64,000 nt of DNA from Modestobacter italicus (GCF_019799965.1 NZ_JABGCJ010000001.1:186001-250000); one strand, 5' to 3'; counted from the first letter of the stretch, positions 1 through 8,265 are shown. Translations and numbers: made by a program. The notes: generated by a model not told the origin, from the sequence alone.

Positions 1-1
1 C

Positions 2-676
2 AGCGTCGTCCGTGGGCACGGGACGGCGGCGTCCGCCGACACCGACACCCGCACCGACACCCGCACCGTCCGGGCCGGGGTGACCGCCGAGCAGGTGCTG
101 ACCCTGGTCGGGCTGGTCACCCTCGCCGTCCTGGCGCTCGCCTTCGACCTGGACATCGGCTTCGTCTCGATCACCATCGCCACCGTGCTGGCGCTGTTCT
201 CCGCCGCCCGGCACAAGGGCGCGGTCATGCAGATCAGCTGGTCGACGGTGCTGCTGATCGCCGGCGTGCTGACCTTCGTGTTCGTGCTGCAGGAGGCCGG
301 CACCATCTCCTACGTCGGCGAGGGAGTGACCGCGCTGGGCAGCCCGCTGCTGGTCGCCCTGCTGCTGGCCTACATCGGCGCCGTGGTGTCCGCGTTCGCC
401 TCGTCCACCGCGATCATCGGTGTGGCCATCTCGCTGGCCGTGCCGTTCCTGCTGGCCGGGGAGATCGGCGCCGTCGGGGTGGTCGCCGCGCTGGCGGTCG
501 CCTCGACGATCGTCGACGTCAGCCCCTTCTCCACCAACGGGGCGCTGGTGCTCGCCAACGCCCAGGACATCGACCGCGACCGCTTCTACAAGCAGATGCT
601 CGGTTACTCCGGTGTCGTCGTCGCCGTCGGGCCGCTCGTGGCCTGGCTGGTGTTCGTCGTGCCCGGCTGGATGTAG
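2..676 (+). CDS. MatC-like dicarboxylate permease (SLC13-type), 3' part
   Basis: The gene enters from the left edge in frame 2; the open frame continues upstream of the first GTG at 80, so only the C-terminal half is visible. About 200 residues carry at least five hydrophobic membrane segments. The stretches FASSTAIIGVAISLAVPFLL and IVDVSPFSTNGALVLANA look like the second transport half of SLC13/MatC (malonate/dicarboxylate) carriers, with the conserved Ser/Thr-Asn-Gly turn. A hydrophilic Thr/Asp/Arg-rich linker precedes it. The stop lies 13 bases before the CoA-transferase start, so the permease probably supplies a dicarboxylate to the next two enzymes. Family membership is fairly secure; the substrate is inferred from neighbours. 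Confidence 0.8.
   Translation, partial: SVVRGHGTAASADTDTRTDTRTVRAGVTAEQVLTLVGLVTLAVLALAFDLDIGFVSITIATVLALFSAARHKGAVMQISWSTVLLIAGVLTFVFVLQEAGTISYVGEGVTALGSPLLVALLLAYIGAVVSAFASSTAIIGVAISLAVPFLLAGEIGAVGVVAALAVASTIVDVSPFSTNGALVLANAQDIDRDRFYKQMLGYSGVVVAVGPLVAWLVFVVPGWM
41..64 (+). repeat. 12-bp tandem repeat, two copies
   Basis: ACCGACACCCGC occurs twice in tandem and encodes alternating Thr-Asp-Thr-Arg in the linker that precedes the C-terminal half of the permease. It is in frame, so copy-number change would only alter linker length. Confidence 0.7.
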
Positions 677-689
677 GGAAAGAGGAACC

Positions 690-1925
690 GTGACCGGACC
701 CCTGGACGGCGTGCTCGTCGTCGACCTGACCCGCGCGCTCGCCGGGCCGCACGCCGGGATGATGCTCGGCGACCTCGGCGCGCGGGTGATCAAGGTGGAG
801 AGCCCCGGCAGCGGGGACGACAGCCGCGGCTGGGGGCCACCGTTCGTCGACACCCCCGAGGGCCGGGAGTCCACCTACTTCTTCTCCGCGAACCGGAACA
901 AGGAGTCGATCACCCTCGACCTCAAGGACGACGGCGACAAGGCGCTGCTCACCGAGCTGGTGCGCCGCGCCGACGTGCTGATGGAGAACTTCCGGCCCGG
1001 CACGCTGGCGCGGCTCGGGTTCGGCACCGACGTGCTGGCCGAGCTCAACCCGCGGCTGGTGCAGCTGTCGATCAGCGGCTTCGGCCACGACGGCCCGGAG
1101 GGGCAGCGGGCCGGCTACGACCAGATCGCCCAGGGCGAGGCCGGCCTGATGTCGCTGACCGGCTCGGGCCCCGAGGACCCGCAGAAGGTCGGCGTCCCGA
1201 TCGGTGACCTGCTGGCCGGCATGTACGGCGCCTACGGCGTGCTCGCCGCGCTGCTGGAGCGGGAGCGCACCGGCCGCGGCCAGGTGGTGCGCACCTCGCT
1301 GCTGGCCGCCGTCGTCGGCGTGCACGCCTTCCAGGGCACGGCGTACACCGTGGCGGGGAAGGTCAACCGCGGGCAGGGCAACCACCACCCCTCGATCGCG
1401 CCCTACGGCCTGTTCCGCTGCGCCGGCGGCAGCGTGCAGCTGTCCTGCGGCAGCGAGGGGCTGTGGCGCCGGCTGTGCACCGAGTTCGGCTTCGACCCGG
1501 AGGCACCCGGCCTGGCCACCAACGGCGAGCGGGTGGGCAACCGCGACCGGGTGATCGAGCTGCTGGAGACGGCCTTCGCCGACATCCCCGCCGAGGAGCT
1601 GCTGGCGCGGCTGGCCGCGGCGGGGGTCCCGGCGGGCAAGGTGCGCACCCTGGACGAGGTGTACGCCTGGGAGCAGACCCTGTCCCAGGGCCTGGCGATC
1701 TCGGTCGACCACCCGACCGCCGGGCCGCTGACCCTCCCCGGCCCCCCGCTGCGCTTCTTCGCCCCGGGCTCGGACGGCGAGGTGGAGACCACCCGGCGTG
1801 ACCACACCCCGCCGCCGGTGCTCGGCGCCGACAGCGAGGCCATCCGCGCCTGGCTGCAGCGCGCCGAGGGCGTTCCCCAGCCCGACGGCGAGGGCGGCGA
1901 CGTCGAGGACGGGCACGCGACGTGA
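690..1925 (+). CDS. CaiB/BaiF-type (class III) CoA-transferase
   Basis: 411 residues, the usual length of family III CoA-transferases, which move CoA between acyl-CoA and a carboxylic acid through an aspartyl-CoA thioester. The N-terminus reads LVVDLTRALAGPHAGMMLGD followed by GARVIKVESPG, the family nucleotide-binding start. A GYDQIAQGEAGLMSLTG segment and VPIGDLLAGMYGAYG in the middle are also typical; the latter is near the C-terminal CoA-binding part. The GTG start has an AGAGGAA ribosome site and lies 13 bases after the permease. The stop overlaps the next start (GTGA). Between a MatC-like permease and a carboxyltransferase it may activate an imported dicarboxylate; the substrate cannot be read from sequence. 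Confidence 0.88.
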   Translation: MTGPLDGVLVVDLTRALAGPHAGMMLGDLGARVIKVESPGSGDDSRGWGPPFVDTPEGRESTYFFSANRNKESITLDLKDDGDKALLTELVRRADVLMENFRPGTLARLGFGTDVLAELNPRLVQLSISGFGHDGPEGQRAGYDQIAQGEAGLMSLTGSGPEDPQKVGVPIGDLLAGMYGAYGVLAALLERERTGRGQVVRTSLLAAVVGVHAFQGTAYTVAGKVNRGQGNHHPSIAPYGLFRCAGGSVQLSCGSEGLWRRLCTEFGFDPEAPGLATNGERVGNRDRVIELLETAFADIPAEELLARLAAAGVPAGKVRTLDEVYAWEQTLSQGLAISVDHPTAGPLTLPGPPLRFFAPGSDGEVETTRRDHTPPPVLGADSEAIRAWLQRAEGVPQPDGEGGDVEDGHAT

Positions 1926-3442
1926 GCGCCCGCCGGCTGGACGCCCGCTCGCTGCGCGACCTGGTCCTGGACCCGGGCTCGTGGACCTCGTGGGACACCC
2001 CCGTGCCACCCCGCGCGGTGGACGACGACTACGCCGCGGAGCTCGCCCGGGCCGCGGAGAAGAGCTCGCAGGACGAGGCGGTCGTCACCGGGGAGGGCCG
2101 GCTGCGCGGGCGCCGGGTGGCCGTCGTCGCCGGCGAGTTCAGCTTCCTGGCCGGGTCGATCGGGGTGGCCACCGCCGAGCGGCTGATGGCCGCGGTCGAG
2201 CGGGCCACCGACGAGGGGCTGCCGCTGCTGGCCGCCCCCGTCTCCGGGGGCACCCGGATGCAGGAGGGCACGGTCGCCTTCCTGCAGATGATCGGCATCA
2301 CCGCGGCGATCGCCCGGCACAAGGAGGCGGGGCTGCCCTACCTCGTCTACCTGCGCGGCCCGACGTTCGGCGGCGTCCTCGCCTCCTGGGGGTCGCTGGG
2401 GCACGTGACCATCGCCGAGCCCGGTGCCGCGGTCGGCTTCCTCGGGCCCCGGGTCTACGAGGCGCTGTACGGCGAGCCCTTCCCCGAGGGCGTCCAGACC
2501 GCGGAGAATCTGGCCGCGCACGGGCTGATCGACGGCGTCGTCCCGCACGAGGAGATCGCCGACGTCGCCGATCGGGCGCTGCGGGTGCTGGCCGCCCGGT
2601 CCACCTGGCACCGGCAGGGCGAGGTGGAGGGGCCGGTCGCCGGGGACGGCACCGACGCCGACGACCCGGAGGACGGCCGCAGCGCCTGGGACGTCGTCAC
2701 CGCCTCGCGCCGTCCGGACCGGCCGGGGGTGCGGCAGCTGCTGCGCACCGCGGCCACCGACGTCGTCACGCTCAACGGCACCGGCGCCGGCGAGTACGAC
2801 CCGGGGCTGCTCATCGCGCTGGCCCGCTTCGGCGGCGCCCCCTGCGTGGTGCTCGGCCAGGACCGGCGCGGGCAGTCGCTGTCGGCCCCGCTGGGCCCGG
2901 GCGCGCTGCGCGAGGCCCGGCGCGGGATGCGGCTGGCCGCCGAGCTGCGGCTGCCGCTGCTCACCCTGATCGACACCCCGGGCGCGGCCCTGTCGGTGGC
3001 CGCCGAGGAGGGCGGGCTGGCCGGGGAGATCGCCCGCTGCCTGCAGGACCTGGTGATGCTGGAGGCGCCGACGCTGGCGGTGCTGCTCGGGCAGGGCACC
3101 GGCGGCGGAGCGCTGGCCCTGGTGCCCGCCGACCGGGTGCTGGCCGCCGCCAACGGCTGGCTGGGCCCGCTGCCACCGGAGGGCGCCTCGGCGATCGTGC
3201 ACCGCACCGTCGACCGCGCCGACGAGCTGGCCGCCTCGCAGGGCGTGCGGGCCACCGACCTGTGGCGGGACGGCATCGTCGACCGGGTGGTGCCCGAGCG
3301 GCCCGACGCCGCCGACGAGCCGGTGGAGTTCTGCCGGCGGCTGGGCCGGGTGCTCGCCGAGGAGCTGGCCGGGCTGCTGGGCCGGGACGACGTCGAGCGG
3401 ATGCGCGCCCGCACCCGCCGCTGGCGCCACCTGGGCCGCTGA
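1922..3442 (+). CDS. Two-domain carboxyltransferase (AccD+AccA-like), no biotin partner nearby
   Basis: 506 residues containing both halves of an acyl-CoA carboxyltransferase. The N-half has the oxyanion-type turn GGTRMQEGTVAF (about residues 103-114, AccD-like). The C-half has GQGTGGGALALVPADRVL (AccA-like). No zinc-finger cysteines precede the first half, and no biotin carboxylase or biotin carrier gene is adjacent. The same fold serves in acetyl-/propionyl-CoA carboxylases, decarboxylases and malonate decarboxylase MdcD/MdcE. Translation is coupled to the CoA-transferase by a GTGA overlap. With a MatC-like permease at the operon head, decarboxylation of a malonyl-type thioester is plausible but inferred. 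Confidence 0.82.
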   Translation: MSARRLDARSLRDLVLDPGSWTSWDTPVPPRAVDDDYAAELARAAEKSSQDEAVVTGEGRLRGRRVAVVAGEFSFLAGSIGVATAERLMAAVERATDEGLPLLAAPVSGGTRMQEGTVAFLQMIGITAAIARHKEAGLPYLVYLRGPTFGGVLASWGSLGHVTIAEPGAAVGFLGPRVYEALYGEPFPEGVQTAENLAAHGLIDGVVPHEEIADVADRALRVLAARSTWHRQGEVEGPVAGDGTDADDPEDGRSAWDVVTASRRPDRPGVRQLLRTAATDVVTLNGTGAGEYDPGLLIALARFGGAPCVVLGQDRRGQSLSAPLGPGALREARRGMRLAAELRLPLLTLIDTPGAALSVAAEEGGLAGEIARCLQDLVMLEAPTLAVLLGQGTGGGALALVPADRVLAAANGWLGPLPPEGASAIVHRTVDRADELAASQGVRATDLWRDGIVDRVVPERPDAADEPVEFCRRLGRVLAEELAGLLGRDDVERMRARTRRWRHLGR

Positions 3443-3452
3443 GCGCCCGCAG

Positions 3453-3468
3453 CTCCGACCAGTCGGAG
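3453..3468. promoter_or_regulatory. Short palindrome CTCCGAC-CA-GTCGGAG
   Basis: A perfect 7-bp inverted repeat with a 2-base centre lies 10 bases after the carboxyltransferase stop and 43 bases before the ATPase start. It could be a regulator site or a small hairpin; no T-run follows. Function unknown. Confidence 0.35.
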
Positions 3469-3510
3469 GACCACGTCCGGGGTGTCGTACCGGCGGGACA
3501 GGATGGCCGG

Positions 3511-4228
3511 GTGGACCCTCGACCGATCCGCCGGGTCAAACCCGACCGTGCCGCTCCCCCGCCGTCCGCCGAGCAGCGGGGCCGGTGGCCGCTGACCGTG
3601 CCGGCCGTGGCGCAGCTGGTCGACGAGGGGCTCGAGCTGCCCGCCGGGGCGCTGGTCCTGGTCGGGGAGAACGGGTCGGGCAAGTCGACGGTGATGGAGC
3701 TGCTCGCGGTCACGCTGGGCCTGAACCCGGAAGGTGGATCGGCCAACGTCCGGCACCGCACCCGGGCCAGCGAGCCCGAGTCGCTGGGCCTCGTCGTCGA
3801 GCGCAGCCCGGGAGCGTCCCGCTGGGGGTACTTCCTGCGCGACGAGACGCTGCATGGTCTGTACAGCTACCTGGAGCAGGTGGGCGGCGACCGGGCGTTC
3901 CACGAGCTGTCGCACGGGGAGGCGTTCCTCGAGGTGCTCACCAGCCGGGCTGCCGGGAAGGGCATCTACCTGCTCGACGAGCCCGACGCCGCGCTGTCCT
4001 TCGGCGGCAGCCTGGCGCTGGTGTCCCACCTCCTCGCGCTGGTCGACCGCGGCGCTCAGGTCGTCGTCGCGACGCACTCCCCCGTCGTGGCCGCGCTGCC
4101 GGGCGCGACGCTGCTGGAGGTCGGCGAGTGGGGCATGCGGCCGGCGGTCTGGTCGGAGCTCGAGCTCACCGAGAGCTGGCGGCAGTTCCTCGGTTCCCCC
4201 CGAGTCGTTCCTGCGCCACCTGCGCTGA
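3511..4228 (+). CDS. AAA/ABC-type ATPase with +1 frameshift near the 3' end
   Basis: About 238 residues are expected. Visible are Walker A LVGENGSGKSTVMELLA (about residues 50-66), a signature-like LSHGEAFLEVLTSR, Walker B GIYLLDEPDAALS and the switch histidine in VVVATHSPVVAAL. It is a cytosolic SMC/ABC-like ATPase of unknown role, a common type in actinobacteria. A run of six C at 4196-4201 puts the last codons out of frame. As printed, the frame runs on to 4359 into the opposite MarR gene. Removing one C gives a tail ending PESFLRHLR and a stop at 4226-4228, which fits the spacing. This is either a sequencing error or a recent mutation. The GTG start at 3511 begins MDPRPIRRVKPDR. Confidence 0.75.
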
Positions 4229-4237
4229 CCGGGCTGG

Positions 4238-4720
4238 TCAGCCGGCCTCGGGCACCCGCAGGGTGTGGTCGGGGTCCAGCCGGTCGAGGACGGCGGTCAG
4301 CGCGTCCTCCAGCGCGGCGGTCTGCTCCGCGGTCAGCGCCGCGAACAGCCCCTCCTTGACCGCGGCGACGTGGCCCGGGGCCACCCGCGTCACGACGTCC
4401 CAGCCGGCGTCGGTGAGCACGGCCAGGTTGCCGCGCCGGTCCTCGGCGGCCTTCTCCCGACGCACCCAGCCGCGCTCCTCGAGCCGGGCGACGGTGTGCG
4501 AGAGACGGCTCTGCGACTGGTTGGCGGTGCGGGCCAGGTCGCTCATCCGGCGGCTGCGGTCCGGTGCCTCCGACAACATGGCCAGGACGACGTAGGCGGC
4601 GTGGGTGAGGCCGGCGTCGCGCTGCAGCTGGGCGTCCAGGGTGCGCGGCAGCAGTTCGGCGACCGCGAGCCAGGCGCGCCACGTGCGCTGCTGCTGCTCG
4701 TCGAGCCACGGGGAGGACAC
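4238..4720 (-). CDS. MarR-family transcriptional regulator
   Basis: 160 residues, typical MarR size. The core winged helix is visible: AAYVVLAMLSEAP, then RMSDLARTANQSQSRLSHTV as the recognition helix region, ARLEERGWVRREKAAEDRRG as the wing, and a C-terminal dimer helix. MarR dimers usually repress their own and neighbouring genes and respond to small phenolic ligands. It is divergent from the membrane protein gene at 4791 with a 70-base gap, so that gap is the likely operator region. It is convergent with the frameshifted ATPase. Confidence 0.9.
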   Translation of the reverse strand: MSSPWLDEQQQRTWRAWLAVAELLPRTLDAQLQRDAGLTHAAYVVLAMLSEAPDRSRRMSDLARTANQSQSRLSHTVARLEERGWVRREKAAEDRRGNLAVLTDAGWDVVTRVAPGHVAAVKEGLFAALTAEQTAALEDALTAVLDRLDPDHTLRVPEAG

Positions 4721-4790
4721 CGCCGAACGTTAACCCGGGTGCGCGGTACGGCAGCCGCCGTCCCGGTCGACGGCCTGCCACACTCCGCTC

Positions 4791-5756
4791 GTGCCGGCCC
4801 GGGCGGCTCCCCACTCGGAGCACTCACGTGCCCTCCGCCGGGCCCTCCGGCACCTCGCATCGGTGACCGGGCTGGGGGTGGCCGTCTCCCTGGTCGGCAC
4901 ACCCCTGGTCATCGCGTCCTCGTTCGGGGGGACGACCCACGTGCTGATCGCGCTCGGGCTGCTGACCGTGGCCGCGGTGGGGCTGGCCATCGGGCTGGAC
5001 CGGGTGACCGGCCCGGACGACGCCGACTCGACCGGCTCGTTCCTGCGAGGGCTGTCCGTCGGCGTCCTCGGGACAGGAGGCGCCGCGCTGTTCGGCGTCG
5101 CGGTGCTGCAGGCGGACCTGCGGGCGGTGCTGCCCGATCCGCTGCTCCTCGCTGCCGCGGCACTGCCCTTCCCCGTCGTGGCGGGGCTCCAGTGGCCCGG
5201 CGTGGTCCGGCGCGGGACGACGCTCGTGCTGCTCATCGGCGCAGGCGCCTCGGTCGCCACCTGGTACCCCGACGCCCGGCAGGGCTGGCAGGACGACCGG
5301 GTGCTCACCGAGGTCGGCACCCTGTCCCGGCCCTGGGTCACCCAGGTCGACGGGTTCCGGGGACAGTCGCCGCAGCACACCGGCAGCGAGCTCATCGTGA
5401 CGCCCTACGTCCCGGTGGACGGCGGTCCCACGGAGGGGTTCGAGCTCTTCCGGGACGCCTCGACCGCCGTCCAGGGTGACCCGTGCACCGCCCGGACGGC
5501 CCCGGGCAGCACCATCGGCGAGACGGTGACGTCCTGCCGCCAGGTGGCCCCGGACCGCTGGTCGTACACGACCGCGTACTCGGAGGTGCTGCTCAGCCGG
5601 CGGGAGGCGGCGTGGGTCGGGGTCACCGCCGCGCCCGGCACCCCTCCCGGACTGCTGGACGCCGCGCTCGCCCCGGCCCGGCCGATGACCGAGGACGAGT
5701 ACGACGCCTGGCTCGACGAGGTGCTGCCGGGCCCGAGGCCGTCCGGGACGTTCTAG
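4791..5756 (+). CDS. Hypothetical multi-pass membrane protein with C-terminal extracytoplasmic domain
   Basis: I do not recognise a family. The 321 residues begin with an Arg/His-rich cytoplasmic start, followed by about five hydrophobic segments (near residues 22-45, 50-68, 85-105, 115-133, 140-157). After them comes a soluble region of about 160 residues containing two Cys (PCTARTA and TSCRQVAPDRW) that could form a disulfide. The GTG start at 4791 is the first in the frame after the MarR promoter gap. Divergent from MarR, so it may be the MarR target, by position only. Confidence 0.65.
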   Translation: MPARAAPHSEHSRALRRALRHLASVTGLGVAVSLVGTPLVIASSFGGTTHVLIALGLLTVAAVGLAIGLDRVTGPDDADSTGSFLRGLSVGVLGTGGAALFGVAVLQADLRAVLPDPLLLAAAALPFPVVAGLQWPGVVRRGTTLVLLIGAGASVATWYPDARQGWQDDRVLTEVGTLSRPWVTQVDGFRGQSPQHTGSELIVTPYVPVDGGPTEGFELFRDASTAVQGDPCTARTAPGSTIGETVTSCRQVAPDRWSYTTAYSEVLLSRREAAWVGVTAAPGTPPGLLDAALAPARPMTEDEYDAWLDEVLPGPRPSGTF

Positions 5757-5909
5757 CCGTCGTCCGGTCCACGGCACCACCGCACCGCGACGCGCACGTC
5801 ACACTCACCCCCACCACGTGGACGTGACGGGCCCTCTCGGCGCATGATTGGCAGTCGCCGGGGCCGAGTGCCAGCCCGGCTCGGACCGTGACGAGGAGTC
5901 TCCAGCACC

Positions 5910-6239
5910 GTGCCCACCTACCAGTACGTCTGCAGCAACCCCGAGGGCAAGCACGAGTTCGAGGTCGTGCAGTCGTTCACCGACCCAGCGGTGGCCACCT
6001 GCCCGGAGTGCGGCGCACCGGTGCGCAAGGTCTACGGGTCGGTCGGCGTGGTGTTCAAGGGGTCGGGCTTCTACCGCACCGACAGCCGCAAGGCCGAGAG
6101 CTCGTCCACGGCCCCGGCTGCCGCGAAGAAGGAGTCCGCCGGCTCCGGCGGCAAGGAGTCCTCCGCCAGCAGCTCGTCGACCACCAGCTCCTCGTCCTCG
6201 GCGACCTCGTCGACCACCAGCAGCACGGCCGCCGGCTGA
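5910..6239 (+). CDS. FmdB-family zinc-ribbon protein with Ser-rich tail
   Basis: 109 residues. The first 60 form the FmdB/CxxC_CxxC_SSSS regulatory-protein domain: MPTYQYVCSNPEGKHEFEVV, then CPECGAPVRKVYGSVGVVFKG and SGFYRTDSRK. Normally the first metal pair is CxxC; here only one Cys is seen at VCSNP, followed by CPEC, so the ribbon may be incomplete. The last 45 residues are almost only Ser, Thr, Ala and Lys and look disordered. The GTG start follows AGGAG with good spacing. FmdB, SAF-domain and MscL genes form a common actinobacterial neighbourhood as I recall. Molecular function unknown. Confidence 0.85.
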   Translation: MPTYQYVCSNPEGKHEFEVVQSFTDPAVATCPECGAPVRKVYGSVGVVFKGSGFYRTDSRKAESSSTAPAAAKKESAGSGGKESSASSSSTTSSSSSATSSTTSSTAAG

Positions 6240-6346
6240 CGGCACGGACGGCGGCGCTGCCCTGCCGACGGTCCACAACCTGACCCGCTGTCCACGACCT
6301 GGCCGGCGCCCAGCCGCTGAACGCCGGCCGCCGCGACCCTGGCGGC

Positions 6347-6985
6347 ATGCCCCGACTGCGTCGTCCCCGCTCCCCGGTGCGGCTGCTGCGGCAGGTGGCC
6401 GCGGCCGGTCTCGCCTGCCTGGCCCTGCTGCTCGCCCTGCGACCGCCGGCGCCGGCCGCCGGCGCCCCGATCGCGGGCCCGACGGTGCCCGTGGTGGTCG
6501 CCGCCGCTGACCTGGCGGCCGGTCAGGTGCTCACGGCCGACGACGTGCGGCCGGAGCAGCTGCCCGCCGACCGGGCACCGGACGGCGTGAGCACCGACCC
6601 GGCCGAGCTCGCCGGACGCGTGCTGGCCGCACCGCTGCGGGCCGGTGAGCCGATCACCGACGTCCGGCTGGTCGGCCCCGGGTTGTGGGCGGCGGTGCCC
6701 GACGGGCAGGTCGCGGCTCCGGTCCGGCTGGCCGACCTGGCGGTGGCCACGCTGTTGCGCGCCGGCGACCGGGTCGACGTGCTCGCAGCCGCGGGCGAGG
6801 TGGCCGCGCCGTCGGTCGAGGTGGTCGCCTCCCGTGCCCTCGTGCTGACCGCCCCGGCGCCGGACGGCCAGGCAGGGGCCGGTGACGCGGGCCTGCTGGT
6901 ACTGGCCGTGCCGCCGGACACGGCCGCCGCGCTGGCTGCTGCCGCGGCGGCGGGCAGCCTCACCGTTACCCTCGGCCGGCCGTGA
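6347..6985 (+). CDS. SAF-domain / CpaB-RcpC-like membrane-anchored protein
   Basis: 212 residues. An Arg-rich start and one hydrophobic segment (about 12-38) anchor it. A SAF domain follows (VVVAAADLAAGQVLTADDVR to AGRVLAAPLRAGEPI), then an RcpC-like part with LRAGDRVDVLA. CpaB/RcpC proteins belong to Flp pilus assembly, but isolated actinobacterial copies such as this one, with no pilus genes around, have no proven role. Located between FmdB and mscL on the same strand. Confidence 0.8.
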   Translation: MPRLRRPRSPVRLLRQVAAAGLACLALLLALRPPAPAAGAPIAGPTVPVVVAAADLAAGQVLTADDVRPEQLPADRAPDGVSTDPAELAGRVLAAPLRAGEPITDVRLVGPGLWAAVPDGQVAAPVRLADLAVATLLRAGDRVDVLAAAGEVAAPSVEVVASRALVLTAPAPDGQAGAGDAGLLVLAVPPDTAAALAAAAAAGSLTVTLGRP

Positions 6986-7030
6986 TCACCGGGCCGCCGG
7001 GGGCGGCCGCACGAGTCGAGGAGTGCCGAC

Positions 7031-7450
7031 GTGCTCAAGGGCTTCAAGGGCTTCCTGCTGCGCGGGAACGTCGTCGACCTGGCGGTCGCAGTGGTCATCG
7101 GCGCCGCGTTCACCGCCGTGGTCACCTCGTTCACCGAGTCGTTCCTCCGCCCGCTGATCGGGCTGGTCGGCGGGGGCGGTGTCCAGGGCGGCACGTTCGA
7201 GGTCGACGGGCAGCTCTTCACCTGGGGCGCCTTCGTCAACCAGGTGATCACCTTCCTGATCACCGCGGCGGTCATCTACTTCGTGGTGGTGCTGCCCATG
7301 AAGACGCTGCTCGAGCGCCGCGAGCGGGGCGAGGAGGCCGAAGTACTGCCCACCCAGACCGAGCTGCTCATCGAGATCCGCGACCTGCTCCGCGCCCAGC
7401 ACGCGCCCGAGCAGCCCACGCCCGAGACGGAAGCCCGCCACCGCGCCTGA
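7031..7450 (+). CDS. mscL: Large-conductance mechanosensitive channel MscL
   Basis: 139 residues, standard size. The start MLKGFKGFLLRGNVVDLAVA is the MscL amphipathic helix plus TM1 pore lining (AVAVVIGAAFTAVV). TM2 is FLITAAVIYFVVVLPM, followed by the charged C-terminal bundle LLIEIRDLLRAQ. The pentamer opens under membrane tension to release solutes on hypo-osmotic shock. The GTG start follows GAGGAG. The stop is followed within 25 bases by dispersed repeat copy R1, which may serve as terminator for this gene and for the small gene facing it. Confidence 0.96.
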   Translation: MLKGFKGFLLRGNVVDLAVAVVIGAAFTAVVTSFTESFLRPLIGLVGGGGVQGGTFEVDGQLFTWGAFVNQVITFLITAAVIYFVVVLPMKTLLERRERGEEAEVLPTQTELLIEIRDLLRAQHAPEQPTPETEARHRA

Positions 7451-7474
7451 CCCGCGAGGTCGCGGCTGGCTCGG

Positions 7475-7529
7475 CCTCGTCCAGAGGCTCGCCCCGAGCT
7501 GGCGAGGGGTGAGGAGGACGAGGTCCTTC
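7475..7529 (-). repeat. Dispersed hairpin repeat, copy R1
   Basis: Outer arms CCTCGTCC (7475-7482) and GGACGAGG (7516-7523) pair perfectly around a core AGAGGCTCGCCCCGAGC-TGGCGAGGGGTGA. Read on the minus strand it starts GAAGGACC one base after the stop codon of the 52-residue gene at 7531. It matches copies near 9637, 39005 and 40954, but its outer stem differs at both arms together. Confidence 0.8.
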
Positions 7530-7530
7530 G

Positions 7531-7689
7531 TCAGTCGCTGCCCCAGTGCGGCGGGCGGTCCTCCAGGTAGCGGCGGTCGTCGTCGTCCGGGTCGGTCAGC
7601 CGCTCGCCCCAGCCGACGTCGCTGTCGTCGGGTGCCCGCTCGGGCCGTGGTGCGGCAGGCGCGCCGGGGTGCTGTTCGTGCTCTGACAC
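7531..7689 (-). CDS. Small conserved-looking acidic protein, 52 aa
   Basis: Reading the minus strand from GTG at 7687-7689 to TGA at 7531-7533 gives 52 residues. The second half holds DDSDVGWGERLTDPDDDDR and YLEDRPPHW, a motif I recall from small actinobacterial hypothetical proteins. The first half is Pro/Ala/Arg-rich and probably disordered. Domain and function are unknown. It sits 18 bases downstream of the YbaK gene on the same strand, so the two may be cotranscribed. Repeat R1 begins one base after its stop. Confidence 0.65.
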   Translation of the reverse strand: MSEHEQHPGAPAAPRPERAPDDSDVGWGERLTDPDDDDRRYLEDRPPHWGSD

Positions 7690-7707
7690 GCCACGAGGGT
7701 AGGCAGG

Positions 7708-8265
7708 TCAGCCGATCGGCTGGCCGAGCCCGTCGAGCACCTCGGCGCCCGGCAGCCCGGCGAGCACGGCACCGGGGACGGCGAGCTTGCTGCCCCGGGT
7801 GCCCGAGCCGATGACGACGAGCTCGCTGGCGGCCACGGCGGCGTCGACCAGCACCGGCCAGGACGCCGGCAGCCCCACGGGGGTGATCCCGCCGTAGGCC
7901 ATGCCGCTCTCGGCGACGACCACGTCCTGCGGGGCGAAGGAGGCCTTGCGGGCCCCCAGGTGCCGCCGGACCAGCCCGTTGACGTCGGCCCGGGTGGTGG
8001 CCAGCACGAGGCAGGCGGCCATCGTCGTCTCCCCCGACCGACGCGCGGCGACGACCACGCAGTTCGCCGAGGCAGCCAGTGGCACCGAGTAGGCCTCTGT
8101 GAACGCGGCGGTGTCGGCGGCGTCGTCGTCGATCTCGGCCACCCAGACGGGAGCGGACAGCGTGGGCACGGCCGCGGCCACGGGCGCGCCGAGCAGGTCC
8201 AGCCGGTCGACGGCCGGGAGCCAGGAGAGGGTGCCGAGCTGAGGGGCGGGGTCGGGTGCGGCCAT
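7708..8265 (-). CDS. YbaK/EbsC-type aminoacyl-tRNA deacylase-like protein
   Basis: 185 residues. The YbaK/ProX fold is recognisable from ASANCVVVAARRSGETTMAA, then RADVNGLVRRHLGARKASFA (the lysine-containing helix of editing enzymes), then GMAYGGITPVGLP and a C-terminal VVIGSGTRGSKLAVPG. Family members hydrolyse mischarged aminoacyl-tRNAs such as Cys-tRNAPro or Ala-tRNAPro in trans. Divergent from the VOC gene at 8370. Confidence 0.88.
   Translation of the reverse strand: MAAPDPAPQLGTLSWLPAVDRLDLLGAPVAAAVPTLSAPVWVAEIDDDAADTAAFTEAYSVPLAASANCVVVAARRSGETTMAACLVLATTRADVNGLVRRHLGARKASFAPQDVVVAESGMAYGGITPVGLPASWPVLVDAAVAASELVVIGSGTRGSKLAVPGAVLAGLPGAEVLDGLGQPIG

Noticed and set aside
3511-4359. Extended ATPase frame to 4359 as the true C-terminus
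   Set aside because: The tail is Arg/Pro-rich shadow of MarR coding DNA; the alternative frame gives a sensible tail and stop at 4228.
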